64,000 bases of DNA from Gentiana macrophylla (Eukaryota > Streptophyta > Magnoliopsida > Gentianales > Gentianaceae): positions 141,839 to 205,838 of the forward strand of contig JAOBSW010000212.1 in NCBI GenBank assembly GCA_026214975.1, written 5' to 3'. Made by a program: the position numbers and the translations under genes. Positions 22,119 to 37,100 of the stretch are shown here, piece by piece. Under the pieces are notes generated by a model. The model was not told the origin of the DNA, ran no database searches, and saw only the letters and a program-made list of their open reading frames with translations. Position 1 is the first letter of the stretch, and the number at the start of each line of letters is the position of its first letter.

Positions 22119-25100
22119 TCAAATAATCCCCATGCATACATGCCTCTGAGGACCAATTTCACACAATTAATGACATTACCTTTGCATGGCAAATCTTAGC
22201 AATGGCCTCAACATGGAAATTCTGTAGTTCATCCAGTGTAAGCATATGCAAATTACCAGTCTCACCCTGGTGTCAGTGGCAAAAAGCAAAATAGCAGATT
22301 CAGCAACATGACAGTTTAGGAATCATATATATATCCATATAAGTATGAATATTGCATCAAGAGTACACTTAACTTTCCACCTAACTATACATTTCCGGAT
22401 CAACACTACGGCAATAGATTGCCTAGTCCTTAAAATATTTGCACCAACAAACAAGTGTTTTAAAGGTTTGGTAATGCTGCTTAATAGATCAAAAGTCCTA
22501 AAGTATTCAGGGTTAGTAGCAAAAATAAAACTATGGCAAGATGCGTACCTTCAACTTGGAAAGTAAATCCTCTAATTCTTTGCACCTCTTCCTTTCACCA
22601 TGGTATAGAGTATTTAACTCGTCAATGCTGCTTACTACTTTTGTAACTTCACACCGGTCACCGTCTCTAGCTTTTTCATGCATGTCACTAACTGGTATTG
22701 GATTGCCGTTTGCAATTCTTGTAACCAAAACATCATGTGGGCCTTCAATTGAACCGTCCTTAGATGCACTGGATCTCCGTATTTTTGCGACTAATGCCCA
22801 CATATTTGCAAGCTCACTTTCAAATGTCTGTTCATATCGTTTCGCTGTTTCTAATTTTTTTCGAAGTTCACCCTCTAATTTGTCTCTCTCTGATAAAGCA
22901 GCAACTAAAGAGGCTTCTCTTTTGTACCTGGCACCAAGCTCTTGCTGCAACTCTTCAACAGTCAAACTGTCATCTTGTTGTTGAAACTGAGCATCAGGTA
23001 AACCACCGTTACTATTTTTGTGATTGAGACGCGCTGAAAGAGATCTATGAGAATAAGTAACTTTAGAAGAAGCCTCTTTAGTAGCGATGAGGTCAGCAGA
23101 CAGCATGGCATTTTGGTATGAAAGTTTTGTTATTTCTTCTGCTAAGTTTTGAAGCTCAACTGCCGCCGCTGTAGCCAACTCCTTTGCATAAGAAGCTTCT
23201 TCAGATAGCTTTTGGTTCTCAACTTTCAAGCCATCATTCTCTTCACTAATCTGCAACTTCAGTTGTTTCATTGACTCTATCTCAGCAGCCTAAGTCAAAT
23301 GAGAGCTAAATTAAACTCACAATCAATAACTTCAAACAACAACAAAAAAAAAAAAAACATCAGAGTAACAAACAAACGTGGCTACCAATGACCGACCACA
23401 ATGGAAGCATGGACAATAAAAGTGGTCCCAAGAAAAGCTTACTAGAAATGAACACTGAGAAAATCAAAGGAAACTTGAACAATAAAAGTGATCCCAAGAA
23501 AGCTTACTAGAATTGAAAGCTGGGAATTCTGAAACGAGTCACTGATGAACTCTTCCGAGTCCCGACAAGTTGGTAGTTCAATGAAGCATAGGAGCCTATC
23601 AGAAGATTTCTTTTCAGCAATCTTTTCTTCGTATGGAAGGCAGCTGTTCCTTTCGCCTTTTGCGACCAGATATTCTTCAGAGTGACAACTGCACAGGATA
23701 TTGTCGTCAACAGGGATCTGTTGACGAGTATAGCTTTTATCTGATGATAAGGAATCAATCTGCTGCCTTAGCAGGAAGATAGTTTCTTGCATCCCAGAAT
23801 TTTCATTCATCTGTATAATTTGAAAATGACCTTTGTAACTCTTAAACAGGAAAAAAAAAAATGGCCATGTAAATTGCAAGGATTCACCTTATCCTGAAGT
23901 TGTTCCTGAAGTACCCTGTTGTCTGCTGATTTAATCTATAACAATCATGAAAATTACGCAAGCAAGTTAGCTCATTCACATTTGACTGGGACCTTGAAAA
24001 GGTGTTGCTCTGCAAACCAGTTTAACGTACCTCAAGTTCAAAAGTTTTCTCATTCAGCTGTGTTGCAAGCTTTGACAAGGCCTACGTGAAAACATAAAAG
24101 CCAGAGAAGTTAGGTTTCAACGAAAAGCACTGTATAGAGAGACAAGCACAGACATTCATACCACACATTTAGTCTGTTGTACAGATCAGGAGAGTTTGAC
24201 GTATGTTAACGCCTAGATTAAGCGGTAGATTATGCTGCATAATCCAGCCGCCAGCATTTAATAACTTACCGTTACTGGCTAGCTTTGTACACTATTTATA
24301 CTTCTCAGATTTCCTTGAAAAATAGAAGAGAGGAACCTTTCTCTAAACAGAGGCTAAACCGGGGTTTGTGGTTGCTGCAAATGTCATGAATACAAACAGA
24401 CTTTTTGCTTCGAGATGGTGGGGCATCATCAAATCAAAACAAAACTGGAAGATAGCCATCCATTTTTTATAGATCTTACGATCTTCAAAGCCTAATTTTG
24501 TATAGTTAGTGTGCTTTGCTTGCTTTCTTTGAGGCCTTTTGTTTTTGCGGCCTTGAGTACTTTGCCCAGAGTTCCCTGAACTCTCTGGCCTTGTAAATCT
24601 TTTGAGTGATATATAAAATTTTCTCATTAACAAATTTGTCCAAGAGCTCACCTATCCTTTTCAGAAAGGGTTGCATTTTTTTATAACATGTTACTTTAAT
24701 TGGAACTATTGAATATTATTGTAGTTTGTTTCTCCCCCCACTTTTTCTTCATGTCCATTTCACATCCGCTTCACTCACAGTATATAGGACAAAAATGTTA
24801 TGACGGTAGGAGTAACACAAAACCAGCCAAAAGGCATCATATCTTTTGTCGAAACATCTTGTTATGCAAATATGATGCTGTACAATGATAAAGGTTAAAA
24901 GTTACCTGAGACAGCTCAAGACTATTTGATGTACGTTGAATAGTCTGCATTGATCCAATCATGCGTTGTTCTAGCATATGCATTTGGGCTTTCTTTTCTC
25001 GAATTTCTTCCTTCAATTTCTGCATGCGCTCCTAAACCCAAAAATATCCAAAAGTAGGTGCAAATATTCAGAGATAATTGAAAGAAGAAAAATCATGAAA

Positions 25101-28100
25101 ACGGAACATAGAAAAATTACACATACACAATAATTGTTTCAACGCTGCCACAACAATCATCCAGAACCATTGGCCATATTATTCGATCCTCCCATTAACA
25201 TAAACAGTTCTGAATGATGTTGTGTTCAATTTGTTGTGTATCCGTCTTTTGGAAGGATAGTACCTACCTGAAGTTCCGGTTGATCAAAGTTCTCCATTGA
25301 TTTCTCTCTTAGCCTTTTCAAAGAACTAGTACATAGTGCCACTTCACCAGCCAACATTTTTACTTGCTCATTTAGGAGGTCCGTCTGATCAGTATTGGTG
25401 TTTCCAGACTGAAATAACAAAAGCATACCACAGAGTAACCATTTATTTTAAAAGAGAAGTCTGGTTAATCGAAGCATTCAAACTATGCCAAGTCCGGAAG
25501 TGTGGATGGGGAGGGAAAAGATAAAGAAGTCATTGCAAAAAAATTAATAAAGAAAACTATACTTGCAATTCACTTTGAACATAGGGGAGAGAGCATTGGT
25601 CAAAATACAAACAAAAAAATTATTAAATAAATTCCATGAGCATCTAGGGCTTCTCATCTATATAAACAAGACATGTTAAGTGTATGTGCTCTAGCTTGCA
25701 GGGGCGTGCTTGTACAGTGCACAAGTTTTTGAGATATCCCATGCTACTACGATTGAGTTAAATGCATTGGGTTTAAATCATTTGTCAGACTGAGACAACC
25801 GTCTAATAACTGATACACATGCTTATTTCATTTGGGTAATTCTTCCCTAGTCACTCCATTTGCACCGTAGACACACGTGGATGATTCTGGACCACACAGT
25901 TTGAATTTGAGTTGAAACTGTGTGGTCAGCATCCACGTGTGTTACTCCTCAAATGGACCCACCATAAAAGAACTTCCCTATTTCATGTCTCATGTGTGTA
26001 CTACTTCCACAAGTGTGAATGGAGAATTCATGTCAATTCTAACATGCAGATTCGTGTCTAGAGAACCCACTCCAACTTCATTATGTGGCATTAAATCTAA
26101 GGGATGTTGCACACTATGATCTGTAAGTTCACTGGGGTTTAATTTTCTATATCATGGTTATACAGACTTTGATCTCTAATTTGCTTCCTTAGAGTTGATA
26201 CATACACAAGAAGGTCGTGGAATGCTGAAGCTGGTGGAAAGGGAGAAACATTTGGGAAAACAAGGAACAAATTACTTAACCAAAATACAAGGAACAAAAT
26301 GTGTCATGTTGATGCATCTAATCGATAACATAGAGTACCAAGGATTTATGAACTGCAAAGACGATTATTTTAGCAGATCTATTGTGACGTCAATCAAGGG
26401 GATTGCATCCAAGATGATGATTAACATATGAAAGCAACATATACGTATGATAAAGGTTTTCGCACCGGAGGTAGCTGTTGGACTCCAAAGGTGGCACTGA
26501 ACAGATCGCCTGCCTGGGTTCTTTCAGCAACTGAATTAATACTAGAAGTGAGATGACCCATTCCACTGATTGATCTCCTATTGCCATCTTTCACATCACT
26601 AAATGCACCACCAAGCTGGGACGACTTTGATGAAGAGGCTGATGAACAACTAGCAGAGACCTCATGATCATTTGTGGATGACAAGCCAACCGAAACCTCT
26701 GGCTTCTGCAGGAGTCATGGAGGAAAAGATAGAGAGGCAGAAAGCATTCATTCAATATTACCCACTTCCACTTCCACTTCTAAGCTATTTTAATAACTAC
26801 CACATCAATCATGAAATATGCTTCCCCGGTCCCGAGTCCCGACCCTAAATATAATTTATTTTTTTTGCCTTTCTGGTTTTGTCCCATGATATAAGTTCTT
26901 TTAGAATACCAATGGAGCCTTTATTACACTTTTCTTCATCTTTTTTTTTTTTTTTTACGAACACTTTTCTTCATCTAATCCCTAATTTATTATCAATTCA
27001 ACAATTTTTCATTACTTTACAATTATTGTTTTAATGATAGTCAAAGGATATTTTAGACTTTTAATCTTTCTTCCACTATTTAAATTGTGTTTAAACTCTA
27101 AAAGGCCTAATAAATTGGGACCGGGGGTATAACATAAATTCACACCAGCAAAAAGGAACGAAGGCAGAAAATGAAGTTTAGCTTTTGATGCACAGTTGCT
27201 CAATCTTTATCATGTACAATGGAAAAGGGTAAAGAAAATAGCTTTGAAGGTCTTATTCAACTTATGTTCTCCATTATCTTTATCAGCAACCTATCAAGGA
27301 ATATCTTGCGACAGACCAATAGACAAAGCTAAAAGCTAAAATCGAACAGCTTACTTTGTGTTTTAACCAGCCTAGCATGCTTTTCTTCCTACTCTCCAAC
27401 TCATACATATTAGTAAAATCAGCTCTTCCATTAGCAGAAACTCCAGAGTTGTGGCTTCCTGTATCATCATCGTAAACCACATTCTCCTGATTTCTGTCTG
27501 GCAAGTAAGCTAGCTGCACCAACAATGATATTAGGGAATATGTAGGGATAAAGTAGCTGCGTACTTCTGATTTATGAACCAAAGGCTGTCTATCTAAAAA
27601 TTATATCCAGAAAGAAGAAAACAATGTGAACTATGTGGGACATGTACTAGTATCAATGGATGTTTCTGTTACCACATCTTCTCCAAAAGAATGTCTTCTC
27701 CTAAGGCTAAGCTTTTCATGAACTGGTTGCACAGCATTTTTTGTTGAAACCAATATAAGTTTACTCAATCTTTGAATCCTTCCTAGCAGAGCTGCTTTGG
27801 CTTGTTCTTCCTCCTCCAATCTTGACTGCAATTTAACTTTCCCTGCTTCCAACTGAAAAACGAGTAGTTATCAGACTCGAGAATGATTCATAAATTACCA
27901 ACTCACCTAAAAGCTTAAGTTGTTAAGGAATTCTACATATTAATCTTTACATATACCCGCACGTGTGAGCTTGCAACACCTGGCCAAAAGTAGACTTGCA
28001 GTTGCTAAGTAGCAACAGTAGTCATTGTTTTTGTTGTAGCATAGGACACATGTCCAGTAGTAGTAATATTTTTCTTATAAATAAATGGGCAGGTCATCTA

Positions 28101-31100
28101 TCCTATAAGCTTAAGTTGTTGAAGAGAAATGTAATATCTTTAAAATAACCTTCACCAACTAAAAAGAAAGTAGCACAGATCAACAAGAGAAGATTCAGAA
28201 ACATTCTAGAGCATGAAATCTTAGCATCTTACTTCTACCACAATGCATTTTCCTCTTGACTTACATCTTTACATACTTTAGTCAGAGTTGTCAGTTTTTA
28301 GTTTAATTTGATGCAGCACCTCATCTAGAGAGTGGCAATGCAACATCCACAAGCACATGCAATTCAGACAACGATACAAAGAAGAGCTTCGACCATAGGA
28401 TAAACAGGATATCAATTAAACACAATTATTTCATTATTTCCAACACAAAAACTTCATTAATTTTCTTTACATAGCATTTCCAGTTAGCAATATTTATTGG
28501 CAAAATCTACAGTGTGAAAAATCCGAAGATCATTTAATTTCGTAAAGCTTACATCCATCATGTCCCAATACTTAAATGAGTAATGAAAAATGTGATAATC
28601 TTATTTATTCAGTTGCATTAAAGCAAAATGACACACAACTAAAGCTATACAAATTGACATTCTCACTGAACAACCTGGAGCTTCAAATTAACCAGGTCTT
28701 CCTGGCTTGGGGCAGTCTTATTCTGATTCTCCATGATGCCACACTTAAGTTGTATAAGCTCTTGCTTCAAACTGGAGATCTCCTTCTGATATTTTTTTAT
28801 AAGAGACTTCTCATCCATAATCTGCTACCAAAGAAAAATGATAAAACTGCTCTATCCCCAGTTCGACGTATTAGTGTCAGAAAATACAAAACCAGGGTTG
28901 TTATTCATCTTTAAGTATTTCCGGTTGTTGTTCATCTTTAAGTATTTCCGATCAAGTACACTGCTGAAATTCAATTGTTGCATAATTAACATATGGGAAA
29001 ACATAGACCTTATCTTCACTTGAATGGTTTATTATTATTTGTAAAGAAAGAAGAAAAGCAAGAAGAATAAAGCTTTCAAAGAAAGAATTATATTATTTCT
29101 TGATAATGAATTTAGCATAAACAAAGAGTATATAAAGCAGCAGAATCCTAACAGTCTAATACAAAAAGACAGCAGGAACAAGATGTTTATTGCACCTATA
29201 AACTAGTGCCAACAGTTATAAACATTAAAGGACAACACTAACCTAACTAATAAAGGGATTAGTCTAATCCAAATATAATAAAAGATAACAAAGAAATAGA
29301 AAATACGGATAATAACTTAAATAATTCAACATTATTGCAAGTGGACAACTTTGGGACAGCCATAACAAATGGTACTCTAAGAAAATTGGGGCAAGGGAGG
29401 GTGATTGCCTAACCATGCATAATAATAAGATAGTACCAAGTCAAAGAAAAGAAAATTAAAACAGAAACATTAGACCCAGAAAGCGTTCCAATTTGAAAGA
29501 GCTAAAAGACAATGATAAAGAATCACAAACAAATATCGGACCTTATTTGCAGAAGCCTTGATCTCCACATGCTTACTGCGATACGCAAACTTTATTGTGT
29601 TGTGTGCTTCTTCAGAATTGCTTGAGGCAGGTGTCACAGTGCAAATAAGCTAGACAAAAACTCCAAAGAAGAAACAAAACTGCTGAAGGAATGGGAAAAT
29701 ACACATTATATTATAACGTAAGAAAACTTACATAATCCAAATGATTTACGGTGACGGATGATACGAGTTGATAAAAAAAAATGTATATTTAAGAGAAAAA
29801 AAATTAACAAAGAGCACCACAAAATGCCGATTCATGAAAATGAATACCATACTATCTGAAAGGCTATCATGACTTACAGAAACCCAACCATTTCCGCTGA
29901 GAGATGACTGCAATAAACGGGTGAGTTTTGAATCACGATAGGGAATATGACTAGCCTTTCCATCTGTAAGCTTGCTTATTACCTGGACAAGAAACAAGCC
30001 TAGACTTTAACTCATGTGCATTAGTAACAAACAGCAAAAGATAACAAATCATAGTGAATCAAACAATCACAAGAAAATCATTCCAATGCATATGTTCCAT
30101 TAGTCAAAACAACCCCTACATCATATGACTTACTCCTAAACCTCCAGTAAACGAAAGAACCCATACATTAAGAATTGTTTTTTATTTACTACTGTTGACC
30201 TATGTTAAAGTAAAAACACGATAAAACATCGAATGAATTGATCCCTTTCACTTTATTGATACTTCATATATAGTACATAAATACTTGGAGAACAAGATAT
30301 TATAGCCGACTTATACTACTATGGGCCTAACATACACAATTTAATATTGAAACTAACATAACACAATGATACTAATTATTCTAACACTCCCCTCAAGTTG
30401 GAGTATGAATATCTAACATGCCCAACTTGGAACGAACAAACTTTAAACGACTCCCATCCAATGCATTGTTGAACACGTCTGCTAGTTGATCTCCTAACCA
30501 CAAGAAAGGAGTACATATTTCTTCATCCATAACTTTATCTCTTATAAAGTGACAATCCACCTCATGCTTTCTTCTTTCATGAAAAACAAGATTTGACGCA
30601 ATGTAAATTGCTGCTTGATTGTCACAATATAGTGGCATTGGACCTTCAATCGGAAATCCAATCTCAGTTGGAAGATATTTAATCCACGTTAACTCACTGC
30701 ATGCATTAGCCATAGCTTTATACTCAGCTTATGCACTAGATCTTGACACCACTGTCTGCTTTTTTACTCTTTCATATGATCAAGTTCCTAATTCCCTTGT
30801 AGTAGACTTTTTATCTGACGAAGATCATGTCCAATCAGCATCAGTATACCCTTCAACTTGTAAGTGACCATTTGGCCGAAACATAACTCCAAGCCCCGGG
30901 TTTCGTTTTATATATCTCAGAATCCGCATAACAGCATCCCGATGGGGCTTTATTGGACACTCCAAGAAATGACCCACAACCCCCACAAAATATGAAATAT
31001 TTGGTCGAGTAATGGTCAAATAGTTAAGTTTTCCAACCAACCTTCAATATTGCCTCGGATTTTCCAAGATTTCTCCCATGTCTTTACTAACTTTACATTC

Positions 31101-34100
31101 GGATCCATTGGAGTAACCACTGGTATCCCTCAAGCATACATGTCTCATGCAACAAATCAAGCACATATTTTCTTTAACATAACATAATGCCACTCTTGGA
31201 TCTAGCCACCTCAACACCAAGAAAATAACAAAGTTGTCCCAGATCCTTAGTGTGAAACTAACTGTCTAGAAACTCCTTAAGTTGACGAATTCCATCTACA
31301 TTATTTCTTGTTATCACAATATCGTGAACATATACAATGAGAAAAACAAACCTCTCTCAGTTTTCATATGAAAAAACAAGTAATCTGTTTGGCACCTTTT
31401 CATACCAAACTCATGTACCATCTCTGAGAACTTCCCAAACCAAGCTAGCGGAAAGTGTTTGAGTCCATACAAAGCTTTCTTAAGCTTACACACTGCATGA
31501 CAATTCTCCCCCTGAGCAACAAACCCAGGAGATTATTCCATGTAGACTTATTCATGCAAATCACCATGCAGAAATGCATTCTTTACATCTAGCTAATAAA
31601 ATGGCCAATTATCAGTAGCAGCAATGACAAATAAAATACAAATAGACGGCATTCTGGCTACTGGTGAAAACGCCGTCATAATCAATACCATACGTCTGAG
31701 TGTAGCCCTTGGCTACCAACCCGGCTTTAAAATGCTCAACTGACCCATCTGGACGAAATTTGACAGTATACACCCATCGACAACCAACAATTTGTTTACC
31801 GGGTGTTGGTGGTACTAACTCACACATGCCATTTTCATGAAGAGCATCCATTCCCTCTTCCATGGCCTTCCTCCATCTGACATCGGATAGCGCTTCCTGC
31901 AGATTTCTTGGAACATAACACTCGAAAGACTACTCAAAAATGCAAAGTAGCTAGGACTCAAGTTATCATTAGTAACGAAATTGCCAATAGGAAGTTTAGT
32001 GACACAAGACCTTTTACTTTTCTGTAATGCTGTGGGCAACACAGCATCTGATGGCTCGTCAGGAAGCTCAGGATCTCCAGAAGAATCTCTATCCGAGTCA
32101 TGAAGAGTAGTAGCAGGAGTACGAAACCATTTTCAGGTATAAACTTGTGTAATTGGTTGTGGAAGAGCCCGGGTAGGAGCATACACGGAAGTAGTCACAG
32201 TCTGGTGAGTATTCGAGAGGACAGGTTCATCGAGTGGCCCTGGATAGGGAACGGGATCGGACATGTTTGGGGTTGGCTCGCTTCTTGCTTCTAAGAATGC
32301 TATATCTTTAATAGGCATGGTATAATAAGGTGTTTTCTCAGTAAATGTGACATCAGCAGAAGTGTTCCAGTATCCTTTTTGGGTTCTTGAGCAACCCAAA
32401 AGGATGCACTTGGTGGCTCAGGGATCAAATTTATCAAATCCGGGACAAAGATTATGAACATAACTGACCCATCCGAATATTTTGGGTGAAAGAGGCAAAG
32501 ATGTGTCATCTAGAAATAAGACAGAAAAGGGAGACTCGTCACTCAACACTTTGGTGGGAATTCTGCTAATCAAGTGACACGAAGTAAGAACAGCATCACT
32601 CCAAAAATGCTTTGCACGTTCATGTGAAGCATTAGTGTGCGTGCCACATCAATGAGGTGACGATTCTTACGTTCTGCAATCCCATTTTGTTGTTAGGTAT
32701 ACGAACAAGATGATTGGTAAATGATACCTTGAGTGGTGAGAGACTGAAAATTGACTTTTGTATTCTTTTGCATTGTCAGACCGAAGAATTTTAATATGAC
32801 ACTTGAATTGGGTTTGAACTTCTTGTTGGAATACCTTAAAGCAAGTAACCAATTCAGCACGGGACTTCATCAAATACAACCAAGTTAGATGAGAATAGCC
32901 ATCCACAAACGTAACAAAATAATAGAATTTATTAGAACTGATATGAAACAGACCTCATACATCAGATTGGACCAATTTGAAGGGGGACTTCCTTCGTTTA
33001 TGACTACTACTTCTAAAAGTAGACCTGCAATGCTTACTCAATTGACACGTCTCACAAGACACAAATTCTATATGGGAAATTCCATCAACTTGTTTCTTCA
33101 GAATGGGAAATGATGGATATCCTAAACGACAATGTCAATCTGATGGGGTTATTCCTACTTGAAGAGCCACCAAACTACCAAAGGTATCATCAAACAGATA
33201 CAATCCTCCTTCCTTATGACTCGTACCAATCTTCTTCCTCGTCTGGAGATCCTGCAATACACAAGAATAAAGAAGGTAACACAACAATTTAAATCTTTGT
33301 GAGTTTATTGACAGATAAAAGGCTAAAAGGAAATTCATGGACATGAAGAGTAGGAGACATCAAAGTGTTTGAGTTCAAACAAACTTTTCCAACACATGTA
33401 ACCTTGGTTGATGATCCCTTTGCCAGGGTCACGGTTTTAGACTCGGAAAAAGTCTATAATCGGACAATAATTCACATGAAACCTGTCATATAGCTCCAGA
33501 ATCTAGAATCCGCTTCTTTGGTTTGGACGATTATAAGCATGTAGAGGCACTATGTGATTGAGCCAAATTAGATAATGTTGTGGGCAAACCTTCGGATTTC
33601 TATTCAGTTAGCCGTTTGTACTCCTCCTTGGTAATCATAACTTGTCTTCGGCTTCTTGGCTTAGCATGAAAAGACGAATTATTGGGTTTACCGTGGAGGT
33701 CCCAACAATTATTAATGGTGTGATTTTGTCTTCCACAATTTTCACACTTTACCCAAGTAATCCGACCACCACAGCCACCTTAAATTTTTCCACCTCGACC
33801 ACCTCGATTAAGGCAGATTTCTCCTCAAAATTGTCACTCGTTACCTCCTACATGTGACTCCTAGAGTCAATAGATGCATGTTGTAGCCGGGAGAACACCT
33901 CCTGAAAACTGGGAAGTTGGCTCCCACCAAGGATCTAAACCCGGATTGGCTCGTACTCATGCTTCAACCCGGACAGAAGCCATATGACATCAATATCAGT
34001 TCTCTGCTGCTCCATCACAGCAACATCTTCAATCAATGGCTGATACAAGTTTCGATCTTCGCATACGCTCATGAGTCATGACTTGAGAATAATAATCCTC

Positions 34101-37100
34101 CAGGCTTAAGCCTCCTTGTGCCAACTTGAAATATTGCTTGCATACATTATAAATTCGACTCGAATTCTCAGAACCATAGTACATGTGTTTCGGGAGATTC
34201 CACATGTCTCTCGATGATCGCAGGTACAATAAGGTAGAACCAATATTTGGTTTGATACTGTTTAACACCAACGACATAATATGGGCGTCGTCTTGTTTGC
34301 AAGAACTAGCTCGTGGATCTTCTTTTTCCAGTACTAATAAGGTGATGATCCATCCATTTGCCGGTTAAGAAGATCTCTACGGAGCGTGACCACAAGGTAT
34401 CATTTTTTTTGTTCAGTTTAACTGAACGCATGAGAAAGAGAAATAATTGGTTATGATACCATGTTAAAGTAACAACATGGTAAAACAAACTGGGGTCGAA
34501 TGAATTGATCCCTAGAAATTTGGTTTGACGTGCCTTTTTTAGGCAGCAGTGATTTAGCTTTTATTGAGAATTGTTGGAATATACAGCTGTCATTATTAGT
34601 CATTTTTTATACTTATTATTGTGTCAGTATGTATTATCTACAAGCTGGCGTATTTGTTATTTTATCTTCAGTTAAATTAGGAAAATAAATATTGTTAGGA
34701 GTTTGTTTTAGTTTAAGTTGTGATAAGATAGAGTTGTATATCCAACTCTTACTGGACTGTGTATTTAAAGGGATTAGCACATTGCTAATCAATCATCTTA
34801 TTATAATAAAAAGGAGTTTCCATTCCTATAAAACTCTACAAGAATTAATTTAGAGAATCATTACGGTTATTGTTGTGATTCTTTCCTTGTATTTTGTAGT
34901 TTATTAACTACCTAGAATAAGCCTAGCATTATTAGCTTCTAGAATAACTGTAATTAGATCCCACCAATTCAGGGATTATATATTTACTCTTTTCGTATAC
35001 ATAAAGACCCTCGGTCCTTTGTAATACAAGAAATTTATTTTCACAATTTGTAAATGCCGTTATACCTTTCTTTATTAATACTTCATATATAGTACATAAA
35101 TACTTGGAGAACAAGATACTATAGCCGGCCTAACGAACCTAGCCAACTTATACTACTATGACCGGCCCATACACAATACAATACTGAAACTAACATAACA
35201 CAATAATAATAATTATTCTAACAACCTATAAATAGAATAATATTAAAAGTGAGCAACAATCATAAGATAGAAGATACAAGAAAAAAGCAAAAGCTTACAG
35301 TGCCCAGAGTGAGTAAACTTTTGTTTATGAATGAACCCTCTTTTCTCCTCAAACCAGAAGTTCCTGTTTTTGAACTTTCAGACCCAGCCAAGTCAATTAA
35401 GTGCTACAAAGAAAAAGTTGGCAGAGACACCCATTAACTGAAGTAGATACTTAACTAGCATAATACAATTCAGCAAGACAGAAACCTACTAATTGTGATA
35501 ATGATACATTCTCGGCTTGGTCATCCCCACGTGAACTGCTTTCGATGGTCTGCGAGGTAAGTCAATATACCAAAGTAAAAAAATTCATAAGTTCTAAGAT
35601 TGCCCGAATTTCAGATACCCAATCTATTACTTGGAGAAAAAATAATAATACAAAAAAACTTTTGTATTGCATTTCAAATTAGGCGCCATAAATGAAACCT
35701 ATATCTGATTAACAGAATAAAATAAAAAATGTTGAGCCAATACTATTTTTATTTGGAAAAATAGAAGTATCTTGTTTCATAAAAGGGATCTCTCCCTCTT
35801 ACTTTTTACTTATAACACTCAACCCTCAATATTTCACATAGAATTCGATGCAACCCAACCATCTCATTTAAACATTCTCAATTTTTACACAGACATCTCA
35901 CATACAGGCATGACCTAATAGTTCTGTGCCCATGCCTTTCTATTCATAAAGAGCCTTACAAAAAGGAGAATGGAGTGCAAGAAAGAAAATTAGGATATAT
36001 ACAAAACTGGCAATGCTTTGTATCTTCAAAACGAACAGGCAAATACCACAGTGAATATTGTATGGCTCCGGCTGCTCATCAAATTGAAATTAGTAGAACC
36101 CACATGCCTATGTTCTGTGTTAAAACGAAGGCATAGAAGTAAACATCTATACAAAATAAGCATTAACTCAAAGTAGACTGTAAAAAACAAAAAAAATATG
36201 AACGGTGTTTTTAAATTATGAAAGAAACCCAGATAGAATTAACCGTCAAGAAGGGGATGGCTTTTGAAGAAACATGATCCTGGGGGAATATGTTCTGTTG
36301 AATTATTAATATATTATTATTAATGTAATTATTGTTATTATTATTCTGTATTGTATTGGTTAGCCACTTAGCCTAATACTATAATAAAGAGTTAGGTTAG
36401 TGCAGGCATTTACTTTTATTCCCTTTGAAGACAGCATTATAGGCGTATTAAATGCTTTGTCTCCCCTGTCTTTGTAAAGGCTGTTTAGCTGCCAATCCTG
36501 TATATATGCAGCTTGTATATTGCAGCTTCACATATGAATAATAAGTTTATTCATTCTCTCTTGTTCTTAATCCTATTCAGGTTTTTCTTTTTCCTACATG
36601 GTATCTGAGCTGGAATTGTCCACATATCTAACATTTGCATTCTAAAGAATGTTCTATATGTTCCAAAATTGGACTGTAATCTGATCTCAGTTAGTAAGTT
36701 GACTAATGACCTAAATTGGGATGTCATTTTCTCTGCTAACAAATGTTTTTTTCAGGATCATTTTTCCCAGAAGATGACTGGCAGTGCTAAGGCTGTTTCT
36801 GGGCTATTTACTATTAATAGTGGTGATCCCCAAGACATAGCTGCAACATGCAACGATTCTACAAGCAGAAAATTTTGTTGGAATGACATCATGTTGTGGC
36901 ATTATAGATTAGGGCACCCAAGTTTTGTTTATTTAAAAAGTTTATTTCCTGAATTGTTTGCCAATTGTAACCCTAATATGTTTCAATGTGAAATTTGCCA
37001 ATGGGCTAAACTTACTAGGAGTGTTTATGCTAAATTCCTAATCATGAATCTCATCCTTTTGCTTTAATTCATAGTGATGTGTGGGGGCCTCAAGGATTAA

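Larger units (their letters stand above)
30203..35223 (-). mobile_element. Copia-3: old Ty1/copia element in kinesin intron 11
   Basis: Bounded by LTRs at 30203-30386 and 34462-35223 (the latter interrupted), with the perfect 5-bp duplication ACCTA at 30198-30202 and 35224-35228. On the - strand the primer binding site TGGTATCATAACC follows the 5' LTR (about 34449-34461) and CTTGAGGGGAG precedes the 3' LTR. The orientation is the same as that of the kinesin gene. The LTRs differ by several substitutions and indels, so it is older than Copia-1 and Copia-2. Confidence 0.93.

Noticed and set aside
22541..23027. Plus-strand ORFs of 147 and 87 codons over kinesin exon 23
   Set aside because: Antisense shadows of the coiled-coil exon, which fits the kinesin model in phase and sequence.
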